In this document: positions 50,701 through 62,472 of the stretch, one piece after another | Layout: every line of letters begins with the position of its first letter | Numbering within the stretch: position 1 is the stretch's first letter | NCBI GenBank assembly: GCA_019614645.1 | Contig: JABWDB010000017.1 | Location: 62,001 to 126,000 of the forward strand | DNA: 64,000 nt | From: Stratiolaelaps scimitus | Lineage: Eukaryota; Arthropoda; Arachnida; Mesostigmata; Laelapidae | Reading direction: 5' to 3' | Notes under the pieces: model-generated | Told to the model about the DNA's origin: nothing | The model's database searches: none | The model's input: the letters and a program-made list of their open reading frames with translations, nothing else | Translations under genes and position numbers: made by a program

Positions 50701-53036
50701 TATTTTTTTTTATCACGAAGGGATATTCATGAACTGACGTCGTTTCAGACGGTTACAAACAGGTTGAAAAAGTTGAATTTGTTGCTGTTATGTCGAAAGA
50801 AGACTAGTGTTAAGATTAATTTGCTAGTGTGGCTGCAAGTCACGTTTGACAAGCACAGAGAATTCACGCAATTAAAAATTTGATACTCATTTACGTAAAA
50901 TGCACCCGTCTGTAAATCTATTCTAGCAAGTATGATACCTGTTTAAAGAATCTCATCTGACTTGCTCTTCTATTTTGACGCCATTTTCAACTTTAACTTA
51001 AACCTTAACATTAGGATGGACTTTTAATGTCAATATATATGTAAATAACTTAGATGTTTTGCAAACTTATTTATTATTAACGCAATTTCCTGTCCACTAA
51101 CTCTCTCATTCTGTTTTGTCGCCATCTGGATGGCTCTTAGCTTTATTTTCATAGATTATTCTTCGTTCTGTATTCGTCTTTTTTTTTGCTATTTCGTTAT
51201 CGGTATCTTTATCTGTTTCACTCATGACTTAAACTGGAATAATAGCTTATTTTTAGATTTCCTTCAGCTTTTCGTTGTCATTTGCTTTTCCATTCATATT
51301 GTTCCGGTGTTGTAATTTCAAAAACATTTACAACGAACTCCCTAGGAAGCCGAACCCACTATCTTTCACATTACTTTGCTTGCGGTAACTTGCACATAAC
51401 TTCAATACAGTATTTTGCACGAAACGCTGCCTAGAAGATGTGATTAAGTAGCATTACAGAGCCCCGTTTTGTTAGCCAAGCAGTTCTCTATTTCCGCGCT
51501 CAAGCATGTTCCAAACTGCTCGAGCCCGAGCTCTAGGTCGTATCTTCGTTAGATTTCTGTTTACAGAGGCATTTAGCCATCGCTGACTTGGACGGTATGA
51601 TATTTCCAGCGACCTTCGAAGGCTCGACAACCTTTGACGTTGCAGGCGGACATCAGAATGGCACGATGATGCCGCACGTTCGGGACAGCTTGTCCAGTAA
51701 AACTTCATTACACTCTGTACAAACACAGAAATATGCGTGAGTTCAACACAAAATGCCCGAATGCGGCATAAATAACAACGCAGCATTCTCAAGTATTGGG
51801 GTTCTATTCAAATTTTTCACCCACCTCGCCTGGAATAAACTGCTGTGTAGGCGCTCGTGGGCGCTGTTATGTTTCTATGTATTTGCGAACGAATATGCTC
51901 TGGTCTGCGAAACTTGTCCGAGGTCGAATTGCCCCCCTTTCCAATCATATGTATATGACCCAAGTGAGTCTCGTATCGACTATTGGGTAATATTCTAGGT
52001 TAATTTTTGCTGCAACCTGGACAGCCACTGCATGTTCGGTCATTGACGCCGACGTCGGGATACCCTCGATCCGAGCTCTTTGACTTAGCTTACGGATCTT
52101 TCGTCCGAGTTGGCGGTGACGGCGGCGGCGGTCTTTGTCGCACCCCAGGGCAAACTTCGAAATGTGTTAAGCTCTCTCGGTATTAGACGGTACGGCCGCT
52201 GTCGGCGCGATTACGCCTGAGTGGCACGTATTATTACTATTCTCCTCCGTGTCCACGTCTGCCCCCTCCCACCACCTCTTCGCGCTCAATATCCGCTGCG
52301 TTTTGGCAAATTAATATATTCAATTCGGTCGGGCCAGAGCTGGTTAATGGAGGGTGGTGATGTATTTTCGGGGCACGAACATTCGTAAGCCGAAGGCGAT
52401 GTAGCCGAAAGAAAATCCGAAAATCAATTTCGAGTTGTTAGACCCCATAGGTGATGGAGGCAGGTCCATTAGGATTACCGGACGCTAGCCGCCAACAGAG
52501 AGCAGATAATGCCAGAGTAAAATCCTCTTGTGTCGGGGGGTGAGGGGCTATTATAGTGATTGGCAGTACACGGGTTTTGGGCAGAAGAACAGCAGCAGCG
52601 GGTCACTGCATGAAGCGGGAATTACAGGATTACCATATCTAGTCGCCGAAAAAGCGTCGAGCGAACAATATACTTACCTACACAGTGTTAGAATATATTG
52701 GATAGAATATCGTGTGGGGGTCGCCTGGGGTGATATGTACGCTTGTTCTAGGTGTCTAACGTCAAATTCTTCAAGGGGATTGTCATGGGATTAACTCAGA
52801 AGACTTGGCATTTTTGGGACCTCCAGTTCGAATCCTGCACGACACATATGCCCTGATGTACTTGTACCGAACCATGGCGCAAATACAATAACAGCACCTT
52901 CAGAGTCAAGTAGAAAAACAAGAATACAAAAAATAGTATCAAAAATGGTCACGATAGGGGAATATACGCTAACTGTTGCATTGGCAAGTCTCACAAATTC
53001 TCAATATTTGTCGAGATAGTTGGCCAAGGGTGGCAG

Positions 53037-53056
53037 TATATATATATATATATATA
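53037..53056. repeat. (TA)n microsatellite
   Basis: Ten TA units in AT-rich DNA. Confidence 0.9.
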
Positions 53057-53920
53057 AACGGCGGCCGCTTGTATCGTGTAAACTAGATGGTGGCAGAGTA
53101 CGCGAAGGCACCATCCGAAAATTATAGACTCTAGCCATAGAGAAACTAGAGACTAGAGAAAACTGGAGACTCTGATATTGAGTAAAATAATAACTGACTT
53201 CTAGTTAAAAAAAACAAATAATGATAGCGTAGTGTAAAAGCAAAGTCAGGCAACGAAATCCATCTCGTTTACTATATTTTCTATAATTGTCGCTGATAGT
53301 TAACTGATTATTATCCACAAATATGTCTGGTATACGACGTCGCTTTTAATTATTATTATTATTATTTTATCATAACATGTTCCTCACCACATATGGTTAC
53401 GATTTGAATCATCCACGGTCATCGTTCGGCCTATCTATTGAGTATTCGCTCGAAGCCCAAATGACAACTAAATTAATTCCAAAATCAAAAATCACGAAAA
53501 TTCATATCTTAGTGCCAGTTTCTTAAAGATCCTGGTACCGCTTAGCACTGCTAGGCGTCATGACGCTCAACAACTTTCACATTTTCATGGGATCTACAGT
53601 TTTCGGGATATTCGAGAAAAAAAGGAAACTTTACTCAAGTTTTAAACAATGAAATCTAAGGAACAACGCATTCGCGACATTAATCCCGTTAGCCTGGTAC
53701 TATCCAGTGATATCGCTGTGCATAAAAAATCATTTGTCGAATCCGGCTGTCAGAGCTGGCGCGGTGTCCTTGTCCCGGGCAAACTAACTGAAAACCGGGC
53801 GAGCCTTGGCTTCGTGGACGATCGCGTCCTTCATTTGGCCGGATCTGAATTTCCCTCGACCTCGTTCTAGGTTAGTCACTCTTCCCTATCCACAGCGTTT
53901 GTAATGACGTCCCGCACGGT

Positions 53921-54090
53921 GATTGCATTTCCGAGCAGTATCAACGAGGCTGCGACGAGCATCGACGGGGAGCTTGGAAAAGAACTCGGCTCATCGAAGA
54001 GAACCAGCCTTCACCGCATCTTGCCATAGGATCTCGTTGCTGAAGAATTCAGAAAATCAGTGCTCGTATCGATGCTTGTCCCACCATGCG
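53921..54090 (+). pseudogene. Possible transposase HTH remnant
   Basis: One frame reads GELGKELGSSKRTSLHRILP, a stop, then DLVAEEFRKSVLV. The block LG.SK.T.LHRIL..DL...FRKS resembles the second helix-turn-helix of Tc1/mariner-type transposases, where a Ser/Thr-His-Arg-Ile-Leu helix precedes a DL...(Y/F)RK segment. The in-frame stop and the lack of any catalytic block mean this is at best a relic. An ATG frame just upstream (53,649-53,870, 73 codons) resembles nothing I know. Confidence 0.28.
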
Positions 54091-55037
54091 CGACTTAGCC
54101 AGCAATGCGCCGCCAACAGAACGGCGTAACGATGTAATCATGTGCAAACAAGATGTGGTTTAGCATCTCGATGTGGGGTCTAACGCAGATTACCATACAT
54201 GTATATAGGGCATGATACGATCGCGTGAGAATTGCCTCGAGTTCAAATCTGCCTGACCGGCAGATCAGGCCGATTGCACCGAGTGAACGACCTTTTTACT
54301 CGAATGTTTGAACAATCTTGGAGCCAGCACTTCCTCACTGGCGGTCCTCAGACGGTCTATCGTACAACCGATAGTTTCATCAGTGGGTATTTCACCCAAT
54401 CATCTAAAAATCTCAGACATAGAATTTATTGACAACACATACACCGACACGTAGGTGAGGTGTGACATCTGAGTGCGCGTGGTAAAATGCGTAGCTTTAT
54501 TGTACTATAATAAATGTATACGCTATTCGTTCGCGGCGACATGGCATGTGCGTGTTTTTTAGGCCGGCTCCAGCACCAATTGCGAACCCTGCAGGGAAAA
54601 TACATCACAAAAATGCAATGTTAAAGACAACGATCTATCTGCTACGATGAGTGACTGAGAAAGTGAGAGTATAAGAACAGGACAGGATACATTAATTTGG
54701 TAAAAAGAGGAGTTATCTAGGAGCCGATGTTCGATTAAACGAGCTGTTCGCTTCGAAGCAAACTTTATGTGGAAGCTAACTCATGCTGCGTGGATGCAAG
54801 TTAAAAATTGCATCGACGATCAAAGAAGCTGATCTCCTACAGGAAGACGGAGGACGGCCTTATTCAGCCGAAATCATCTGAACAACACGAGCAGATATAC
54901 GAGAAAGATAACATCTGATTTTCACTTTGGAGCAAGATACTGTGAGTTTGAGGTGTTCCGGGCTTGTGATAAAGATACAAATACAGGTTGCGTTTTTGGA
55001 ATAATACGAATAATAATAATAATAATCAACGAAACAG

Positions 55038-55189
55038 TTCAAGGTTGCAATACAGCGTGTACAAGTAGTGAACGATATCTACCTCGTCGAGAAGAACACC
55101 CTGCACAAAGGGCGTTTCTCTTTGGTCAAGCGAAGCAATAGCGCCCAGTGCTCAAAGCTAGCAACGATACAAGTCTTCTTGGGGTCGGT
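55038..55189 (+). CDS. Possible coding exon resembling a protein-kinase N-lobe (obscurin/Trio-like), uncertain
   Basis: Within AT-rich surroundings, about 45 codons from 55,038 suddenly favour G/C at the third position. They read FKVAIQRVQVVNDIYLVEK and then NTLHKGRFSLVKRS. The stretch DIY.VE...L.KGRFSLVK resembles the first strands and glycine-rich loop of giant-muscle or Rho-GEF kinases (obscurin/unc-89, Trio type), where GRF.VVK is typical. An AG acceptor could lie at 55,036-55,037 or 55,054-55,055 and a GTGAAT donor at about 55,188; polypyrimidine support is weak. The VAIK lysine block is not evident. It may be a real exon, a pseudo-exon or coincidence; no flanking exon was found. Confidence 0.22.
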
Positions 55190-55947
55190 GAATGTCGCAT
55201 CGGAAAACACTTTCGTCTATTTTCTCGGTTTAGGGAGTAGCTTGGGGCACGAACTACGAAGCTATGGACCTGTCCAAACGCTCGATTGACTCGAACGGAT
55301 CAGCGTATTGTTATTCTGGGATGAATATTTATCTTGTGGTCTTGGGCAACAAAGGCAACCTCTAGGTGGTTGTCAACGAGCTCGCTCTTTTTGCTTTATG
55401 ACACGACGAACTCGTGGCTGCGTTACGCTCCCATGGTAACGGGCAATTTGAGCGTTAATTGGGAAATTTGCAAGCGTGTAGTTGTATCGGAAATTGAAAA
55501 TGAGCGTGTTAACTCTGATTCATATTTGGTAACATAACAATTAAGATGTGCATGGCCATACCGCAGTGATGGAGTCGTGAAGATAAAATTTTCACAGCCA
55601 CGTACCCAAGGCGCGTCCATAAACAGGCCGTTCATGGTGTCGAGTTCCTTATTTTTCTTAGTTTGTTGACTTTTTGATTCGACCATGCATGCTTCGCCTT
55701 CATTGAACTTCGTTCATATATTAATAAGCTCTAACCACCAGGGGGCAATTGATCGAGACCGAGTGATACAGCAGCTACGCTACATGATACGCTACAGAAC
55801 CACACATGAACACACTATTGATAGTATCATAAATGCGACTATTAATACATGCTGTGCCAGATTGGGTCCATTGGCGATTACGAAGAGCATCGTTTTCTTC
55901 GTGTAGATTCGCCCGTACATTATAATAACAAAACATCGTCAAAAACT

Positions 55948-55978
55948 GAGACAGGCACCGAAAGTCGGTGCCTGTCTC
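55948..55978. repeat. Perfect GC-rich hairpin (14-bp stem, 3-nt loop) with outer stem
   Basis: Arms gagacaggcaccga (55,948-55,961) and tcggtgcctgtctc (55,965-55,978) are perfectly complementary around an aag loop. An outer pair, aacatcg (55,932-55,938) with cgatgtt (55,986-55,992), adds 7 bp beyond an internal loop, giving a two-tier structure of about 60 nt. Confidence 0.85.
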
Positions 55979-57351
55979 TGTACACCGATGTTGTCGTTAA
56001 AGGAGGAGACTTGCAAGGTACGAGAGGATTGTCGGAGTCACCGACGTCCTTGCCGTTCGACCGCTGTCCACGCCGACAATCGCCAACGCCAGACGACCAG
56101 ACATCTGCCCATTATTGAACTGTTGCCTCGCACAGCGCTGCTGTTGCCAAGGGTGGGGCTGAGGTGCTTGTCAAAATCAGCATTCTGTTTGAACCGCAGA
56201 CGGAATCGAACATCCATCCGCGGACCCATCTAAAGGTATTGCAGTCTCGTCGACACTGGTGAAAATCGGTGCGACGCGTTGTAGCTTCACGGTCGCTAAT
56301 ACGAGACCATACCCTGTATCATGACTGTGATTGTCGAGGGGCTCGGCCCAATTTATTTTCTTCGCACTGCAACTAACTAGCCTTTATGAACTATATAGCG
56401 GAAGCCGACAATGCACTCTACGTGGAGCTGCCGGAAAGGCCACGCCCCGTCGTACACCCACGACTCAAGTTGGGCCTGAATGCTGCTGTACGAATTCAAA
56501 TGGCTAGCACTACTCATGATTAAAGCCTAAGCTGATTTCGATTAAATGAAAAAAAAAACACACGCATGCGTTCTCGCGTCCACGTTTCTCCGTCCGCCCG
56601 TTTCGAATGAATTATCATACACGTACAAATGCATATGTACGCAAACGATGTTGAGTCAAATGGGCGCTTGTGAAGAATTTTTGCGCTGTAAGCCCAGACA
56701 ATCTGGGTCAACCCGTTAACTACGTAGTGATTATACCGCGTAGCGTTAATGGGGACCTCTTCCCATTTATATAATGATTGTAATTTCGGCTGGCGACATC
56801 TCTCTAATAGATACATCGCAGGCAACACACATAGCCCGCGTCCTGCATGGGTGTGAGAAGAATGCTTTGTGGGGCGTTTAGCAGAGATTTGTGTATCAGC
56901 GCTCCGTCTAACGGGGGTGGCGGATGTAGCAAGACGCTCAATTATACCTCTGATCTTCCCGTTCGTTGACGTAGACGTCGCAGAATTAAAACAGCGAGCT
57001 CCATCACGACGCTCCGCTGCGCCCCGTTAGCGAATGACGAAACGAGCAACTCCGCCTGTTTCAAAATAGCGCATCGCGTGACTGCAGCAGCAGCAGCAGT
57101 AGGCAACGACCCCTACCTAACTATTCATTTGCAGCAAGTTACCTTGTCCAAGACGGCCCCTTTTCTTCTGAGAATAAGTCTTACTTCTCGTCTTATATAC
57201 GTATGGTCAATGCATTGTTATATTGGATTTGCTTGATTTCAACCTACTTTAGCTGGTTGTCCTGTAGAGAATCGTGTTAATTTATTGAGACAAAAATTAT
57301 ACAGTCGTTACACAACGATCAAGCGTGATATTATTAGGTGTCTGCACAAAA

Positions 57352-57357
<6 letters not shown>

Positions 57358-57385
<28 letters not shown>
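57358..57385. repeat. (AC)14 microsatellite
   Basis: Fourteen perfect AC units. The minus-strand frame of Cys-Val repeats over it is spurious. Confidence 0.95.
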
Positions 57386-57388
<3 letters not shown>

Positions 57389-60300
57389 GTAGTCTTGTGA
57401 TGATCGGCACGGGGCTAGCAGATTTCCTATAGCAATATATCGGGATGTTGTAGTTGAAAAGATTGTACCCGATTGAGCAAAGAAAACAGCGAGGAAAGTC
57501 TGATACCCAGCCGATAAGTTCGGTTTAAATATGCCGTGTGCTGCAAAGGTGTTTCCACTGCTGATCCACGATGTCACACTGTACAGCAGCGCGGGGACAC
57601 ACATTTGAGTGAAGCTGGATCTATTAACAACCACTTAACAATGAACTTCTCATCGTTCATCAAGTTTCGTGTCATGTAGCCATTGCGTACTTTATAAATT
57701 ACTAATTGTATGCTAAAATGCACATCATATTTGAACAATGAATTACTGTAGATGTCGATTCCTGTTTTCCATGCTTCAGCAGAATATTATTATTATTATT
57801 ATCATTAATAATTCAACCTGGTCATGTTCGGCATCATCACAATAGGAGGATGCTTGGCGCAATGGTGGTTACCCGTGCGCGGTGTCTAAGTATAATAGCC
57901 TTGCTCAATCGGTGGTGACACGCCATCGTGTTGGAATCGTGTACAAATAGGATACTACTGTGAGTCAGGGAGCCGTCTGCGTTCAACGACGAGTTGCGAA
58001 AATGCCCGTTCTCATTGCGTTAGTGTCTACCGTTTGCTACTACGACTACTACAGCTTATTCTAACTTTTGTTTTGCACAAAGTTTACGGAGGAGTGTAGC
58101 GCCGCCGCACGTTGCGTAATTTCCCAGCTAAGCAGCCATCCTCAGACCTCAGGCACCTCAGATAGCTCCCGAGCGCAGGGTTAATCCCGCGATCCGACAT
58201 CGTAATTCGGCATTGCGTTTAAATAGCTCGACTGGTGTTCACGAACGGCCGATCTCGTACACGGTGCGTAATATTTGCAATGTTGCAATGATACCGATAG
58301 ATCGACTCACTTACTGACTTATCTTATTATACAAATTGCCGATATTGATTATTTACTTCGACTACTACTGTTTGATTATACCTGTATAGTCGGATTGCAG
58401 GTATTGATTGACCAACGTTCGGGTTGAGTACAACACAATAGCACCGTTGGATTTGAGAGCATGTGTCCCGTCACAGAACGCGAACGTGCGGCCTATGACA
58501 GTGTGCAGCCAGAAACTTAACCGTCCAAGCCACCGCACAAAGGGCTAAGTCTCTAAGACGGATCAGACACATAATGAAATAATCATTTAAAGTCGTTGGG
58601 AAATACCAATGATGACTAAGGCAAAAGTTCACTGTCAAGGCTTACGACCAACGATTACGAGCTTCTTCATAAAGTAAGGAAACTTTTAAATAAAATTACA
58701 CTACTAATAACACAATGACTATTTAAATAGAACATATAAATATTATTAATGGAAATCAGATCAATCTAAATTCAACACCAACCTAAACAGTACCCGTCCT
58801 TCGAAGTGCGACCGTTCTCGTGCTCGACTCTCCGTGAGAGAGACTTTCGCCCTATTGAGAGGCTGCCGAGCCTATGCTGGAATAATACCAGAAGGAACAC
58901 TTCGAACACATATTCGTGATATACGAACAGTGGACGTTTGATTTTTCTGTCGCCAAAGGCAAAGCTCGAACACCTTGAAAAAGCGATCGTATGGACATGA
59001 ATGGAGACAGCAGTCGCCGGATGCGCGCAATCTGACATCAAGCTGCTAGAGGATGCGCATTACGTATATACGGTACACATACATGAATCGACTAGGAAAA
59101 CACTTAGTGAATGAATGCATATATATACATATATATCTATATATATATTGAAATGATGCATAAATTCGTAGCTATCCATCCTCAGACGTCTTTCCTCTCA
59201 CGCCTGTGTCAAGCATATCAAGTGTTTATGCATATGAAGTGAAAGCTGACATTTTAAGGTCATATTCATGGATATCCGTGTCATGTACGACATGGATACG
59301 TATTTTGAACATGGAAAAAAAACCGTGTTTTTCTATGCGTTTCACTTTTTTGTCTTCTTAACGGTAGAGCGTACCATAAGCAAGAGTATCTGTGTATCGA
59401 AAATAGTTTTCCTTACGGACATTTAGATCCGTGAGATGTTCCCCATTCCGGGCGGCCAAGCACTGCTAATGAGCTGCCAATTCGCATTAAATTGCACCAG
59501 GACAAGGCTAAACCGCACGTTTCTCTGATGACCCGGCAAAGACTATTGCGGCTTGGATGGGCTCTGTTTTGGTGTAGCCATCCTATAGATTATTGCCGGT
59601 TCCGGGTGCTATAGGGCGGTTTGAATAACCGAACCTTCGGACATAGTTAACAACACCTTGGATGATCTAGTTGCCCATAGATTTTAGGACCTCTATGAAA
59701 GAGGAATGATGAAGCTTGCTCATTGAACATAATAGAACATATTTCGTTGGCTAAGGTCTCTTTTTTGACACGAATTTGGCGTTTTATTGATTCATCTCTC
59801 AGCTCATAGGTAGCCATAAGGCATCACTGCTCGTCTCTCTCCGATTCAATTAGTTGCCTTCCCTATATTCATTCATCCATGCGTCTGTATGAACATGTCG
59901 TTCCTTTCACTGTTGAATCAGCACACGTGTATATCTCCTATGCTAAATGTTACTAATTTCTTTAAAGAAACACACAGTATGCCAAATGGCAAAGAATTTC
60001 GACTTCTCTTCCCATTCGCCTCCCCCAGCTAAATGTACACTAGAACAGCTTCTTGCCTCCGCTAACACGAATTGACATTCATCGTCCAGACGTGTCTTCT
60101 TCGTTATCGTCTTTTTGGGCTTTCCTCTCGAAACCAGCAGACAAACAATTGACCCCAGCATTCTCCCGGCATCTCCTGTCGACACGATCAGGTCAGCTTA
60201 GTCTCGCGTTAGCGGAAGGCCCGCATATCATATACCCATCCAACACATGTGAATGATCAAGACGCGCATTCATATTGCTAAGTTGCAAAGTTTCTAGTGC

Positions 60301-60817
60301 GATCCGCGTGCAATACGCTGTCTGCCTTTTGCCGCTGCGATCGCCGCTGCTGACGTTGTCACCGCTCCACGGCACGGGAGTGGCCCGCTGCAGCAGAGCT
60401 TGCGACTGAAACAGGGGTGATCACTTCCACTCAGGCCGCGATGCCATAGGGACCTCGTTGGGACCCCAACCTTCCGAGGCCGCAGCGCTTCGAGAGTGCT
60501 GTGAGTACCCGCGGCCCGTAGTGCTGCAAGCCGGCCAAGCCCGAGACCATGCTGTCTTGCCAGGCAGCAGCAGCCGCCAAGCTCCGCTTCGCTCGGCCCA
60601 GCACTTGAGCAACAGCAGGGCGGTAGCAAGCAACGCATTCGCACGCTTCGAGCCCATCCGCGGCGGTACGGTCGGCCGGTGGGCTCCTCTGTCCCGGCCG
60701 CTTGGCTGGGTGGCCGTCCATCCAGCCAGCGTGCCGACTCGATGATCATCATCATTGCGCCGTGTCAGGACATCCTTAGACACGTTTCATCAGCGCGTTC
60801 GTCTCAGCGCGACTGCT

Positions 60818-60847
60818 CCTGCTGCTGCTGCCGCCGCCGCAGCAGCA
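60818..60847. repeat. (CTG)n(CCG)n(CAG)n hairpin-forming triplet block
   Basis: CTG units, then CCG/CGC units, then CAG units, so the block is partly self-complementary (gctgctg with cagcagc). It sits in the GC-rich island at 60.3-61.1 kb. Confidence 0.8.
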
Positions 60848-62094
60848 CAACTTGAACCGGCGGCGTTCGCGTCGGCGGCTCAGCGAGTCGCGCAATAGTA
60901 ATCCTTTTTCTTTATCCATCTCCATTGCGCATTTTTGTTGTCTCCTCACCCCCCTCGTCCCCTTTGATTCGCCTCTTGGTTTATTGCCGATTCAACGTGT
61001 TCACCGGTGTCTTTTTATGTTTCGTCCTTGTCCGAGTCGAGATCTCCATCATCCTCCAGATGAAAGGAACAGACAGCCCACAAGGTTGTCTCGTCTCAAA
61101 CGAATGTGATCCGTTGTGGAAACCAATGAATTGCATGAACAGGTAGCAAATGAACTTAAAAATCTACCCAAGCGATAAGAGAGCGTGGTGGCTGTGTGTG
61201 TCTGTATGTACATATGTATTCGTGTATGCGATACATGAAAAGTGACATGCGGTGTATGAACTGGACCAGTCGGAAATGAGAGAAGCTGAATAATGTATAT
61301 AGATTAAATTGGGATGGTCATGCTATCAGTGGATGGGAGTCACATGCCGCGTTGCCCCGCCACATATATATCAGCGCGTTTTGTTTTTACAACAGCGAAA
61401 TGGGAAATATTATAATATTCAAGTGAAATAGAACCGCTCCTAATTAATGCGTCCAAGTGAAATGTTCCTTCATGAATCATAATCATGACAGTCATGAGAA
61501 CACTGTTTGGCTAAGAACAGCAGAGGTCGCTGGTTCGAGCGATTTCGCCGTGCGATATGTTTGATGTGACATGTTTCACATCATGCGATGTGCTATAGAG
61601 GAAGCGCTTATTTGAGTAAAATCAGGAAGAACTGCTTTATTTCTTTCCGTTGGGCCAGCTGTTTCGCTGAAGCAGTTCTGCGGTGGGCGGCTCAGCAGAA
61701 GCAGACATGACAGGGATTCGGAACTGTCGTGTTTGCCGGGATAGCTGCCATAGAACGGCAGAGATGTCGTAACATGGCCATAACAATTTGATTGTCCGGG
61801 TTGAATTGTTCCATAGGCAGAGTTGGCGAGTATCAGTGACTCGTGTCCGCTGAAGCGTCACAGAATAAGTGTTCTATATCCGGTGAATTAAGTTCACAAT
61901 CGAGTGAATTAGCCGTGCGCATGGTGTGCTCCGACGTGCTATCATTATACAATCGAATTAACACTTTACGATCGGAAAAGGTCCCCATTCATGTTCAAGG
62001 GGCGTACATGTTATTGCGTTTTAGTGGCATCTGCTTCGTCTACCCACAGCCTTCACATAATGCTAATATTAGTAGTAATAACAATAATAATAAG

Positions 62095-62295
62095 ATGTTT
62101 ATGCTACAAGCCGCTGTTGTTCTGCTAGCTTCGGCCGTCGGTCTAACGTCAGCTTGGCCAGCTGTTAATAGGCTCCACAGTTCCCGCGGTCCTTGTCCCC
62201 ATGGGCATACACGCAATAGTTTGTATTCGATCCGACCAAGAAGCAAGCCGCTCATTAGACTCACTCCGGACAAAGTAAATGGCAAATTGATCTAA
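62095..62295 (+). CDS. Hypothetical small secreted peptide (possible first coding exon)
   Basis: A 66-codon ATG frame whose first 20 residues (MFMLQAAVVLLASAVGLTSA) form a convincing signal peptide with an A-x-A-type end. It is followed by a short basic, Pro/Arg/Ser-rich stretch with a single Cys (PCPHGH) and ending LIRLTPDK. The start has A at -3. A possible 3' splice site (cacag) ends at 62,050 in the presumed 5' UTR, and a possible donor (AAA|GTAAAT) is at 62,275, so this could be the first exon of a neuropeptide or other secreted-protein gene whose remainder lies elsewhere. I recognise no family. No dibasic-flanked amidated peptide is present in this piece. The frame is also open upstream to 61,843, but that part looks like UTR. 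It may equally be chance. Confidence 0.3.
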   Translation: MFMLQAAVVLLASAVGLTSAWPAVNRLHSSRGPCPHGHTRNSLYSIRPRSKPLIRLTPDKVNGKLI

Positions 62296-62386
62296 TGAAA
62301 TCGTGCGTCTCGAAATCGAATTCAGTCTGTATTTTAACGGTAATCGTCGCTGTCATATATCCAACGTGTGCATTTGTGAACAACGC

Positions 62387-62425
62387 GTATTGATGACCTT
62401 TCCTAACTAGAAAGGTTATCAATAC
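62387..62425. repeat. Hairpin (16-bp arms, one G-T pair)
   Basis: Arms gtattgatgacctttc (62,387-62,402) and gaaaggttatcaatac (62,410-62,425) pair throughout with one G-T pair, around the loop ctaacta. It lies between the small secreted-peptide frame and the truncated LINE, about 45 bp before the LINE's apparent 5' junction. Confidence 0.8.
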
Positions 62426-62472
62426 ATTCCACTGATTTCTTTGCCACGTCGTTAAAGCGTCCTTGGAACTAG

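Larger units (their letters stand above)
39442..55037. other. Presumed intron of the receptor gene (first part)
   Basis: No exon encoding TM6-TM7 was found. The frame just after the donor (39,459-39,869) shows no GPCR or other motif. GC-rich patches without recognisable coding lie at 41.9-42.7, 45.7-46.9 and 47.36-47.96 kb, the last with minus-strand frames of 160-165 codons driven by a GGC run. The frame 44,547-44,933 (+, 128 codons) is unrecognised, and the sequence near 45,046 (gtttgaataaa) recalls the tail-family terminus. Intron status depends on exon 2 lying to the right of the window. Confidence 0.45.
55190..62094. other. Presumed intronic or intergenic DNA with GC-rich patches at 56.0-56.3 and 60.3-61.1 kb
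   Basis: The patch at 56.0-56.3 kb adjoins the hairpin at 55.95 kb and has 60-80 codon frames without motifs. The island at 60.3-61.1 kb has frames of 95-153 codons on both strands, all Ala/Arg/Gly/Ser-rich and unlike known families. It lies about 1 kb before the small secreted-peptide frame and could be its promoter, but that is speculation. The rest is AT-rich. Confidence 0.45.

Noticed and set aside
52789..52845. B-box-like cagttcgaatcctgc
   Set aside because: No acceptable A-box at tRNA spacing and no cloverleaf; not similar to the SINE family elsewhere in the window.
57841..58240. Possible degenerate SINE (ttggcgcaatgg and gggttaatccc motifs)
   Set aside because: The two boxes are about 330 bp apart and the body does not align with the SINE copies.
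60294..60783. Overlapping frames of 95-153 codons on both strands
   Set aside because: Typical of a GC-rich island in which all frames stay open; composition is Ala/Arg/Gly/Ser and no family is recognisable.
61505..61560. tRNA-like ggctaagaac and ggttcgagc
   Set aside because: A-box to B-box distance is too short for a tRNA and there is no stem pairing.
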